Below, in pieces: positions 31,377 through 38,041 of a stretch of DNA of 38,041 bases. The notes under the pieces were generated by a model that was not told where the DNA came from, did not search any database, and saw only the letters and a program-made list of their open reading frames with translations. The stretch is from Elusimicrobiota bacterium (GTDB lineage Bacteria > Elusimicrobiota > UBA8919): the NCBI GenBank assembly GCA_028718185.1, contig JAQUMH010000016.1:1-38041 (forward strand), given 5' to 3'. Position numbers and translations under genes: made by a program. The stretch's first letter is position 1. Every line of letters starts with the position of its first letter.

Positions 31377-32189
31377 TCAGCTACCCTTAACAGCATGAAC
31401 TAACCAAACGGAATATCCTTCTTTACCCAGATGCTTCCTTATTTCACCTCCTGTTGTTTTATTTTTTACGATGCCGAAAACACAACTGCCGCTACCTGAC
31501 ATAAGAGAATAATCTGCGCCGTAAAAAACTAATTTATCCTTAATTCTTTTAATTTCAGGATACAACGGAATAACCACGTCTTCCAACCTGTTATAATGCC
31601 CATTAATACTATATTTTTTCTTTGATTTTGTCAACACTTTTAGCCGTGAATATACAAATTTTGTGGATATTTCAAAATTTGGCTTAACTATAACATAAAA
31701 CTCGTCCTTAACAGGTATTTTTTTTAATTTATCACCGATTCCGGTAGCTAAACACCTGCCGCCTTCAATAAAGAAAGGGACATCTGCTCCTATTTGCTTC
31801 GCCATTTTAATAATAATATTTTTGGAAATTTTAAGATTCCAGAGCTTATTCAGCCCTTTTAACACAGCTGCCGCATCAGAAGACCCGCCACCAAGTCCTG
31901 CGCCAATAGGTATTCTTTTTTTTATTTTTATTTCAAGACCTTTTTTTATATTAAAGTATTTTTTTAACAAGTCGGCTGCTTTATAAACAAGATTTTTCTT
32001 ACCGGTAGGGATTTTAGGATTGCTGCAAAATATTTTTATGCCTTTTTTGATTTCTCTTATGAAAATATCGTCCGAAAGTGAGATTTCCTGAAAAATTGTT
32101 TTAATATTATGGTAACCGTCTTTTCTTTTATTAAGAACATCCAAAAAAAGATTTACCTTTGCATTTGCCTTTAATTTAACTTCTGCCAT
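31377..32189 (-). CDS. ispE: 4-(cytidine 5'-diphospho)-2-C-methylerythritol kinase
   Basis: A 270-residue GHMP kinase of the non-mevalonate isoprenoid pathway. KANAKVNLFLDVLNKRKDGYH at the start is the IspE N-terminal block (here starting at residue 7), the ATP loop is PIGAGLGGGSSDAAA near residue 92, GADVPFFIEGGRCLATGIG is the substrate region, and MSGSGSCVFGI is the third motif. It overlaps the end of the DUF296 gene by 19 bases and is followed 25 bases later by spoVG. Confidence 0.95.
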   Translation of the reverse strand: MAEVKLKANAKVNLFLDVLNKRKDGYHNIKTIFQEISLSDDIFIREIKKGIKIFCSNPKIPTGKKNLVYKAADLLKKYFNIKKGLEIKIKKRIPIGAGLGGGSSDAAAVLKGLNKLWNLKISKNIIIKMAKQIGADVPFFIEGGRCLATGIGDKLKKIPVKDEFYVIVKPNFEISTKFVYSRLKVLTKSKKKYSINGHYNRLEDVVIPLYPEIKRIKDKLVFYGADYSLMSGSGSCVFGIVKNKTTGGEIRKHLGKEGYSVWLVHAVKGS

Positions 32190-32569
32190 AAAAAAAGTCC
32201 GGTTTGTTTGTCAAATCCTCTTGAAAGTTTTTTATTTTCTCTTAATATAAAAACTTCACAGACAAAAATAATCGTGGGTGAAAAAAGATGCCCGCCGAAC
32301 ACCTTACCGTTCTTATCTGAAAGTGAAATATGGGCGTGTAAAAAGTGTTTTTTATTTTTAAATGAAATATTTCCCATGCCCGAAACAATTTCCAGCGGTT
32401 TGTTCAGAAATATTTTCTTATACTTTTTTGTATTTTGGTGATAATACCCAAGTGTCGCTTTTTGCACTGCTCCAATAAAAAAAACAACCCCTGAATTTAT
32501 TTTTTTCCTTTTACAGATACTAATTATGGCATCTGTTATATCTTCGCCATAATTTAATTCAAAAACCAC
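32171..32569 (-). CDS. PPC/DUF296-domain protein
   Basis: A 132-residue single-domain PPC (DUF296) protein: LNYGEDITDAI, SGVVFFIGAVQKATLGYY, LEIVSGMGNIS, HLHAHISLSD-like FLHAHISLSDKNGKVFGGHL. Bacterial stand-alone PPC proteins are trimeric and often called predicted DNA-binding, but the biochemical role is not established. Start is GTG with GGAGGG just three bases upstream. Overlap with ispE suggests co-translation. Confidence 0.85.
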   Translation of the reverse strand: MVFELNYGEDITDAIISICKRKKINSGVVFFIGAVQKATLGYYHQNTKKYKKIFLNKPLEIVSGMGNISFKNKKHFLHAHISLSDKNGKVFGGHLFSPTIIFVCEVFILRENKKLSRGFDKQTGLFLWQKLN

Positions 32570-32607
32570 ACGCCCTCCAATTAATTTCTATTACTTTTTA
32601 TAATCAA

Positions 32608-32775
32608 TTTTTACATACTAACGCCGACTCCACCAATAATACTTTGGCGGACAAGCAAGGTCGGCAACTACATTAATGTTATTTTTGTAGTGGCATAGCT
32701 TGCTATGCCTGCATTTATGTATAGGAATTTTCAATTTTTGTAGTTGCACGCCCTTGGCGTGCCTAACTTGTCAAT
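32608..32775 (-). repeat. Modular hairpin repeat S3
   Basis: GCCGAC/GTCGGC (32623-32628, 32660-32665) enclosing TCCACCAATAATACTTTGG; ACTACA...TGTAGT; GGCATAGC/GCTATGCC (32692-32709); GCACGCC/GGCGTGC (32746-32762). Full-length member of the S family, between the barrel-protein stop and the DUF296 gene. Confidence 0.8.
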
Positions 32776-32782
32776 ATTTCTT

Positions 32783-33208
32783 TTATTTTAACCTATATCT
32801 TACCCCGACACCACCTTGAAACACAAAATCATTTCCTATCGCCGGAGCAGCTTCTATGAATATACCTAACGGATTAGTATCAAAGAGATATTCTATGCCT
32901 ATCTTTCCCTGAACATAGAAATTTTCTTTTTTAATCATTACACCGGCACCATAATAAAGCGGGAATTTACCTTCGTTCACTTTTAATGCTTCAAAATCGT
33001 GCCAAAGATAGTCAACATGGACCATTAGCCCGGACCCGAAACCGGCAACAATATCTATAGCATTTTTTTGCGATACAAATATTTTCCCGGATATTCCCGA
33101 CGGTTCACCAATAATAACACCAATCTCAGGTTTATCCTTTTGCTGAGCAAAAACAAACCCCATTCCCGAAATTAACAAAAAAATTAACAGACCAAAAACC
33201 TTTTTCAT
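32783..33208 (-). CDS. Small outer-membrane beta-barrel protein, internal start in the rnfD frame
   Basis: From ATG at 33208: signal peptide MKKVFGLLIFLLISGMGFVF-AQ, then about 118 residues of alternating strands (IGVIIGEPSGISGKIF, AIDIVAGFGSG, VHVDYLWHDF, FPLYYGAGVMI, GVRYRLK). GEPxGxxGK near the N-terminus and DYLWH are typical of small BAPKO_0422-like/DUF3996-type barrels. The AGGAGA before ATG argues for independent translation as well as any read-through product. Confidence 0.75.
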   Translation of the reverse strand: MKKVFGLLIFLLISGMGFVFAQQKDKPEIGVIIGEPSGISGKIFVSQKNAIDIVAGFGSGLMVHVDYLWHDFEALKVNEGKFPLYYGAGVMIKKENFYVQGKIGIEYLFDTNPLGIFIEAAPAIGNDFVFQGGVGVRYRLK

Positions 33209-34102
33209 AATGTCTCCTATTTGTTTTCCATAAACCCGCGGTTTAGTATATTTATCAATTAAAAGAACTAAAGCATTCATAATTAAAATTGCATAGCAAA
33301 CACTTTTAGGGTATAAACCATAATTTCTTATTAAAACAGTAAATAACCCGCACCCGAACCCAAAAATAATTTTTCCTTTTGTAAATAGGGGACCTGTTAC
33401 ATAATCAGTTGCCATAAAAAATGCACCTAAAATCAAACTGCCTGATAAAACCTGAAAAATCGGGTCTTGTTTGAACAAAAATGATAAACCAAAGACAGTC
33501 AGAATATAAATAATAGGAATATGCCAGGAAATTACTCTTTTGTAAAATAAATATAAAGCTCCCAAAATCAAAAGAAGTTTTGAAACCTCACCGATTGAAC
33601 CGGAAACATTGCCGATAAATAAATCTAAATATGAAGATATCTGAGTGCCAACTCCCACGAGTGGCGATGCCTGACTAACCCCGTCAATATGCCATTTTGC
33701 TGGAGCGTAAGAAAACATTAAAAACACTACTGTAACTCCGATTAAGGCAGGATTAAAAATATTAAAACCAATCCCGCCGAAACATTCTTTTACTATAAAA
33801 ATTGCAACAAATGAACCCACAACAACCTGCCAAAGCAAAATATTAGGCGGAAGACAATAAGCCAAAAGAAGTCCGGTAAGCACAGCACTACCATCATCAA
33901 TTGTTACATCTCTTTTAAAAATAAATTTTTGAGCAATAAACTCAATCAAAACACAACTGACAATTGAAGTTAAAATAATATAAGCAGAATGAATCCCAAA
34001 CTTATACACACCCCAAACACCCGCCGGCAAAAGCGCAATTATAACTAAGCACATTATCGTTGCCGTTGTCCGTTCTGACCTTATATTCGGTGCATGTTCC
34101 AT
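32783..34102 (-). CDS. rnfD: RnfD reading through, without a stop, into a secreted beta-barrel protein
   Basis: A 439-codon frame. Residues 1-295 are a full RnfD, the flavin-bearing membrane subunit of the Rnf ferredoxin:NAD complex: about nine membrane helices, GGIGFNIFNPALIG, GAFFMATDYVTGP and the usual RnfD ending LIDKYTKPRVYG. The flavinylation site, normally like SGAT, reads DGVSQASPL, with Ser at the acceptor place. No stop follows; from residue 299 a new protein begins (MKKVFG... signal peptide, ribosome site AGGAGA five bases before its ATG). Either a real fusion or a lost stop codon. rnfG, E, A and B do not follow. Confidence 0.9.
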   Translation of the reverse strand: MEHAPNIRSERTTATIMCLVIIALLPAGVWGVYKFGIHSAYIILTSIVSCVLIEFIAQKFIFKRDVTIDDGSAVLTGLLLAYCLPPNILLWQVVVGSFVAIFIVKECFGGIGFNIFNPALIGVTVVFLMFSYAPAKWHIDGVSQASPLVGVGTQISSYLDLFIGNVSGSIGEVSKLLLILGALYLFYKRVISWHIPIIYILTVFGLSFLFKQDPIFQVLSGSLILGAFFMATDYVTGPLFTKGKIIFGFGCGLFTVLIRNYGLYPKSVCYAILIMNALVLLIDKYTKPRVYGKQIGDIMKKVFGLLIFLLISGMGFVFAQQKDKPEIGVIIGEPSGISGKIFVSQKNAIDIVAGFGSGLMVHVDYLWHDFEALKVNEGKFPLYYGAGVMIKKENFYVQGKIGIEYLFDTNPLGIFIEAAPAIGNDFVFQGGVGVRYRLK

Positions 34103-34116
34103 AAATAAACCTCTTA

Positions 34117-34206
34117 AGGGTTGTAGGGTTATAGGGTTATAGAGTTATAGGGTTTTAGGGTTTAAACCCTATAAACCCTATGAACTCCACGAACTCTAAA
34201 ACTCTT
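34117..34206. repeat. TTATAGGG/CCCTATAA word-array hairpin
   Basis: G-rich words, the palindrome GGGTTTAAACCC (34158-34169), then CCCTATAA/ACTCCACGA words. It sits just upstream of the rnfD ribosome site, as a related array does for the flavoprotein at 26578 (both share AACCTCTTAA before the first GGG). Confidence 0.8.
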
Positions 34207-34325
34207 TTAATCGTGAGCGAGCAAAAAATTTTCGCAGAGCCTAGATTTGCGACTACGCTTTCAAGAGCAAATCTCAGAGCGAGTTGGTGCCGAGCGACTC
34301 AAGAAAATTTGTTTGTGAGCGATTT
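34207..34325 (-). repeat. About 120-bp dispersed repeat R4, overlapping the rnfC 3' end
   Basis: Diverged copy of R1/R3 with the blocks ATCGCTC, AACTCGCTCT, ATTTGCTC and AGGCTCTGC kept. The last RnfC residues (SLTNKFS) and its TGA are encoded by it. Confidence 0.75.
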
Positions 34326-35609
34326 TTTGGCTAATTGTATATTCTGCACAAGCTGAATCTTCGCCGGGCATTCATATGCACAACATCCGCATTCCATACA
34401 ATCAAGCGGACTAAATTTTTCAAGTTCGTTATATTTTTCTTTTTCAACAAGCCGTGAAATAGTAGTCGGCACAAGACCCGCAGGACAAACAACTATACAC
34501 CTTCCGCATCTGATACAATTTGAAGGTTCATGTTGTTTTGATTCTTTTTCTGTTAATAAAATTATGCCGTTTGTCCCTTTTATAACAGGCACAGATAATG
34601 AACTTTGCGTTAATCCCATCATCGGACCGCCAATTATGACTTTTCGCCATGGTGCATCACCCTTAACCCCGTTATAATAACTAATTACATCTGAAATCGG
34701 GGTACCAATGCGAACTTTTAAATTAGCAGTTTTTCTAATGCTGCTTGCAACCGTAATAACCCGTTCGTATAAAGGTTTTCCTTCATAGACTGCCTCGTAA
34801 ACTGCTTTTGCTGTTTGTACATTTTGAACAATACAACCGACATCCTTCGGTAATTTCCCGGACGGGACTTCCTTTTTTAATATTGTTTTTATTAACTGCC
34901 TTTCTGAACCTTGCGGGTATTTAGTTTTTAGTCCAACAATTTTTACTTTTATATCGTCTTGTATTGCAGTGAAATCTTCAAACTTTTTAATAGCATCTTT
35001 TTTATTATCTTCAATTGCAATGTAACTGCTCTTGATATTGAAAATTTTCATCATCAACTTCAAACCATTAAGAACTTTGATGGTTTCTTCTATCATAACC
35101 CGATGGTCGCTGTTTAAGTACGGCTCACATTCGCAACCATTCAGTATTATCGCATCTATTTTGTTTTCTTTTGGCGGTGAAAGTTTTACGTGTGTGGGAA
35201 ATCCGGCTCCACCCAAACCGGCAATTCCGGCATTTTTTATTAATTCAATAATTTCATCCGGTGAAAGTTTCTCAGGGTCGTTTGGTTTGAACTCAACAAC
35301 ATCATCCTTGTCATCCGATTCAATAAATATTGATTTAGAATCAAACCCGCAAGGATGCGGATGGTCTTCTATAGCTAAAACTTTCCCCGAAACAGATGAA
35401 TGGATATTTACGGACACAAAACCGGTAGCTTCAGCAATGAGTTGTCCGGTTTTTACAAAATCGCCGACTTTAACAATTTCTTTAGCAGGTGAACCAGTGT
35501 GTTGTAATAATGGAATGACTACTTTTTTAGGAAGTGGTATCTCTTCGATGAAAATCACCGGTGTATTTTTTTTTACAGAAAACCGGATGCCGCCTTTAAA
35601 ACTATTCAT
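34299..35609 (-). CDS. rnfC: RnfC, NADH-linked subunit of the Rnf complex
   Basis: A 436-residue RnfC: IPLPKKVVIPLLQHTG at the start, flavin/NADH loop AGLGGAGFPTHV near residue 130, LNGCECEPYLNSDHR, YPQGSERQLI, and two 4Fe-4S motifs CIRCGRCIVVCP and CMECGCCAYECP near the C-terminus. It follows apbE with an 8-base overlap and precedes rnfD. It resembles the C-terminal part of the MetV fusion protein but lacks any MetV domain. The extreme C-terminus is written in repeat R4. Confidence 0.94.
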   Translation of the reverse strand: MNSFKGGIRFSVKKNTPVIFIEEIPLPKKVVIPLLQHTGSPAKEIVKVGDFVKTGQLIAEATGFVSVNIHSSVSGKVLAIEDHPHPCGFDSKSIFIESDDKDDVVEFKPNDPEKLSPDEIIELIKNAGIAGLGGAGFPTHVKLSPPKENKIDAIILNGCECEPYLNSDHRVMIEETIKVLNGLKLMMKIFNIKSSYIAIEDNKKDAIKKFEDFTAIQDDIKVKIVGLKTKYPQGSERQLIKTILKKEVPSGKLPKDVGCIVQNVQTAKAVYEAVYEGKPLYERVITVASSIRKTANLKVRIGTPISDVISYYNGVKGDAPWRKVIIGGPMMGLTQSSLSVPVIKGTNGIILLTEKESKQHEPSNCIRCGRCIVVCPAGLVPTTISRLVEKEKYNELEKFSPLDCMECGCCAYECPAKIQLVQNIQLAKKSLTNKFS

Positions 35610-36558
35610 ATTTTGAAAATCCTGTTGATTTAAAAATCCTCTTTTCTTTATCTATTATTAAACATTCAGCATTTTTATATTTTTTTACAAGTTCAATCCC
35701 CTTTTTGGGACCTAACACAAAAGTTGCAGTTGACAATGCATCTGAATCAGTTGCATTATCAGTAATAATCGTAGAACTTATAGAATTGTCTGCCGAATAA
35801 CCGGACAATGGATTTATTATATGCGAAATCTTCTTCTTGTCAAGAAAAAAATATCTCTCATAATCACCGGAAGTAGAAACTGCTTTATTTTTAATTTTCA
35901 GTGTAGTTATAAAACTGTTTTTGTCACGAGGGTTTTGGAGTGCTATTGACCATACTTTTTTACCAAAACATCCCATATTTCCACCGGCATTTATCATACC
36001 TGTTTGGACACCCGCTTTTTTCAATACCTCAATTGCCTTGTCAACGGCATAACCCTTTGCGATACCACCTAAATCAATCTTTACACCTTTTTGTGCAAAA
36101 GAGATTTTTTTACTTTTTTCATCAATAATAATTTTCCCGGAACCAACAAGTTTCAAGGTATTATTAATTTCTTCTTTAGTCGGTGCTTTCTCGTTCTTTT
36201 TTGCATTTTTCCATAACTCAATAACAGGCAAAACCGTTATGTCAAAAGCACCATCCGAAAGTTCTGAAAAATATTTTGAAACCTTTACAAGCTGAATTAC
36301 CTCATCTGACACAGTTCCGGAACCGTTTTTATTCAACCTCGCTATTTCCGAATCAGCTTTAAATACAGAAAACGTATTTTCTACACGTGCAATTTCATTA
36401 AAAGCAGCCGAAATGGATTTCCGGGCAAGTCCTTCATCAAACATCCAAACTTTTATCTCAACAGTAGTATTCATCAAAAGTCTAGTCTCAGAAAACTCCT
36501 TAACCCCAACAGAACACCCAAACAAAGAAACAATAAAAATAAAAATTATTTTTTTCAC
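35602..36558 (-). CDS. apbE: FAD:protein FMN transferase lipoprotein
   Basis: A 318-residue ApbE that attaches FMN covalently to Rnf-type proteins outside the cytoplasmic membrane. Signal peptide KKIIFIFIVSLFGC with lipobox Cys; GAFDITVLPVIELW, DLGGIAKGYAVDKA, STSGDYERYF, HIINPLSGY and DSDALSTATFVLG are the expected flavin and metal blocks. Its 8-base overlap with rnfC makes RnfD (and an RnfG elsewhere) the natural client. Start is GTG at 36558, directly after a perfect hairpin that separates it from GGGGAG. Confidence 0.94.
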   Translation of the reverse strand: MKKIIFIFIVSLFGCSVGVKEFSETRLLMNTTVEIKVWMFDEGLARKSISAAFNEIARVENTFSVFKADSEIARLNKNGSGTVSDEVIQLVKVSKYFSELSDGAFDITVLPVIELWKNAKKNEKAPTKEEINNTLKLVGSGKIIIDEKSKKISFAQKGVKIDLGGIAKGYAVDKAIEVLKKAGVQTGMINAGGNMGCFGKKVWSIALQNPRDKNSFITTLKIKNKAVSTSGDYERYFFLDKKKISHIINPLSGYSADNSISSTIITDNATDSDALSTATFVLGPKKGIELVKKYKNAECLIIDKEKRIFKSTGFSKYE

Positions 36559-36574
36559 TTAAAAGTTTTTAAGT
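36557..36574 (-). promoter_or_regulatory. Inverted repeat between ribosome site and apbE start
   Basis: ACTTAAAA/TTTTAAGT with a 2-base loop, spanning from the GTG start codon to GGGGAG at 36575-36580. Folding would bring the ribosome site close to the start. Confidence 0.5.
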
Positions 36575-36579
36575 CTCCC

Positions 36580-36724
36580 CTCATCTTTTATCTTCTCCCC
36601 TATGGGTAGAAGAAACTTCACTTTTCATATTCTTTTTCACCCTCCCCTTTGTAGGAAGAAAAAACTTCGCCTTTCATCTTATTTTCATCCTCTCCCCTGT
36701 GGGGAGAGGAAAGAGGTGAGGGGT
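36580..36724. repeat. Degenerate repeat of CTCCCC...GGGAGAAG units
   Basis: Three units of roughly 50-60 bp with CTCCCCTxTGGGxAGAAG and AACTTCxCCTTTCAT blocks; the last is a clean hairpin CTCTCCCC/GGGGAGAG near 36691-36709. Confidence 0.65.
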
Positions 36725-36738
36725 AAGCACTTGTGCTT

Positions 36739-37254
36739 TCAATTCTTAACCAATTCCATATTACCAAATACCACATTTACCTGTAAATTGAGATGATTTT
36801 CATTATCCTTAAAATTTTCCGACTTGTAATTATATTCTCCAAACGGAATAATATTCCCATCTAACATTTTAGAGCGCGCAAAAGCAGAATTAACACTAAT
36901 TTCAGTAGGTATTTTAGGATTTAATTTTATCGTTCCTGCCCCGAAAACCACATTGACCTTTGCTGTTACAGAATTATCCTTAATATCTATATTTGATAAA
37001 TCAATTGTCCCGTTGCCAAAAATGATATTATGCCCGTTAGGAGAACTTGAAGCACAAAATTTTGATTCGCTGAACACAGCAGTGTTTTTCTCTATCTTGC
37101 AAAGAGGTTTACCGATAAGAACCTTGACTCCGATATAAATGAGTATCATAGCAAACAATATACGGAACACCGGAATTCTGATAATAAACGAAAGCCCGAG
37201 AATTATCAGTACACTACCCCAAAAAATACTACTAAACAGAAAATTCATCTTCAT
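36739..37254 (-). CDS. LiaF-like membrane protein
   Basis: A 171-residue protein with two N-terminal membrane segments (IFWGSVLIILGLSFII and FRILFAMILIYIGVKVLI) and a C-terminal beta-rich domain of the LiaF/DUF2154 type: repeated glycine-asparagine turns such as NVVFGAGTIKL, IIFGNGTIDL and VNVVFGNMELVKN. Related proteins monitor or modulate envelope stress signalling, but that role is not shown by the sequence. It stands apart from its neighbours with no overlap. Confidence 0.75.
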   Translation of the reverse strand: MKMNFLFSSIFWGSVLIILGLSFIIRIPVFRILFAMILIYIGVKVLIGKPLCKIEKNTAVFSESKFCASSSPNGHNIIFGNGTIDLSNIDIKDNSVTAKVNVVFGAGTIKLNPKIPTEISVNSAFARSKMLDGNIIPFGEYNYKSENFKDNENHLNLQVNVVFGNMELVKN

Positions 37255-37340
37255 ACCCCCTCCCTGAATCTCTGCAGATTAAAACCCGCAGTATCCTGAA
37301 TCAAATTTACACTACTATAACCCGAAATGTTTCGATTATA

Positions 37341-37895
37341 TTATTTGAATGCCTTTTTGTTATTTGCAAGTTCTTTGATTGTTTCATAAGTCTGAAATTC
37401 CGGAGCAAGACTGTCATACTTCGCATTCTTACCGAAAGAAAGTATTTTTGCGCCCGGAGTAAAATCTCCGCCACGAACAGGATACATAAAAATCATGCCT
37501 TTACTCTGCAAAAAGGCATCCGCTTTTTCCAGCCATTCCTTTTGCTGTTTTTTGTTCAATCTCTGACTGAAAACATCCATTGGCGAGTTATTAGCCCACC
37601 CAAAATCTATGAAAACAAAACGCGGTATTTTTCCAAACTTATTTTCAACTTTCAGATTTATCTTATTCCATCTTTCTTCATCAAATTTGTTGTTATATAT
37701 TTCTTCCGGTGTAGGAGTAATTGTAACAAAATCAAGATTCGGAGCCTGCCATTCGTAATTGATTACCGGCTCAGCCCATGTCCCGACATATACACGTTTT
37801 CCTTTTGATTTTCCATATTCATGAATTGCGTCCACAATCTTCCCGGCAGCATCGTAAGATTCTTTTACCGCCGGATGATTAGCAACATTCAGCAT
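37341..37895 (-). CDS. C-terminal half of a TIM-barrel-like protein, probably truncated
   Basis: 184 residues from ATG 37895 to TAA 37341. Strand-helix repeats with VYVGTWAEPVIN, LDFVTITPTPEEIY, RFVFIDFGWAN and MIFMYPVRGGDFTPG look like the second half of a glycosidase-type barrel. The coding signal continues eight codons upstream of ATG (AQAESLKK), then meets TAA at 37920-37922, beyond which all frames are rich in stops, and the first half of a barrel is missing. GGAGAG lies about ten bases before ATG. Either a remnant or a small diverged gene. Confidence 0.6.
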   Translation of the reverse strand: MLNVANHPAVKESYDAAGKIVDAIHEYGKSKGKRVYVGTWAEPVINYEWQAPNLDFVTITPTPEEIYNNKFDEERWNKINLKVENKFGKIPRFVFIDFGWANNSPMDVFSQRLNKKQQKEWLEKADAFLQSKGMIFMYPVRGGDFTPGAKILSFGKNAKYDSLAPEFQTYETIKELANNKKAFK

Positions 37896-37922
37896 TTTTT
37901 TGAGACTCTCCGCCTGGGCTTA

Positions 37923-38041
37923 ATAGTACTAAAATGTTGTTTTTTTAATGGTTTTTTAAATAAATATACCATTTCAAATAAGCAATTTTATGTTTTTCAG
38001 ATAAGCCTCTGTGTCTTTGAAAATCTGATTTTAACCTTGAA
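37923..38041. other. AT-rich right edge
   Basis: No gene or repeat recognised before the window ends. Confidence 0.4.

Noticed and set aside
31037-31396. Evidence of sporulation from spoVG
   Set aside because: SpoVG is widespread in non-sporulating bacteria, and no other sporulation gene is present.

Overview
The window reads as a chromosomal segment of an AT-rich, anaerobic, diderm-type bacterium that carries a nearly complete bacterial Wood-Ljungdahl (reductive acetyl-CoA) pathway. Evidence for an outer membrane is a CsgG-like protein with a barrel-like C-terminus, a small beta-barrel protein and an ApbE lipoprotein. I cannot name the phylum from the sequence; the gene mix and crowded intergenic repeats suggest an uncultured candidate lineage.

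Layout. 1-1155 (-): the start of a large secreted TIM-barrel-like/CBM6 protein that runs off the left edge. 1156-2828: no intact gene; it holds a decayed FlgD-like secretion tail, two c-di-GMP-I-riboswitch-like RNAs, a family of 39-nt hairpins and short-word arrays. 2829-10260 (-): methyl-branch operon, transcribed fhs, metV-rnfC fusion, metV, metF, fchA, folD from a consensus promoter at 10283-10310. 10390-13328 (+): DUF2157 and GDYXXLXY membrane pair, then a FocA-type formate channel. 13571-14359 (-): methyl-THF:corrinoid methyltransferase acsE. 14558-16963: likely acquired material (GC-rich CsgG-like gene, ORF6N pseudogene, REP-like hairpins). 16965-30135 (-): carbonyl-branch operon cooC, acsA, cooF-like, NAD(P)H:Fd-type flavoprotein, acsB, acsC, corrinoid reactivator, acsD, ackA. 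30262-32569 (-): membrane protein, spoVG, ispE, DUF296 gene. 32783-36558 (-): apbE, rnfC, rnfD, with rnfD reading without a stop into a beta-barrel protein. 36739-37895 (-): LiaF-like protein and an N-terminally truncated TIM-barrel fragment.

How it works together: formate (possibly moved by FocA) is activated by Fhs, converted by FchA and FolD to methylene-THF and reduced by MetF/MetV/MetV-RnfC. AcsE passes the methyl group to AcsCD; AcsB joins it to CO made by AcsA. AckA would make ATP and Rnf/ApbE would link ferredoxin to NAD and an ion gradient. Formate dehydrogenase, hydrogenase, Pta and RnfGEAB are not in the window.

Most notable: FolD has Gln in place of the cyclohydrolase Lys, fitting a separate FchA; AckA has lost most of its N-terminal phosphate motif; MetV and RnfC are fused; and nearly every spacer in the pathway operons is filled with structured repeats that start at, or overlap, the upstream stop codon, several of them with compensatory base changes between copies.
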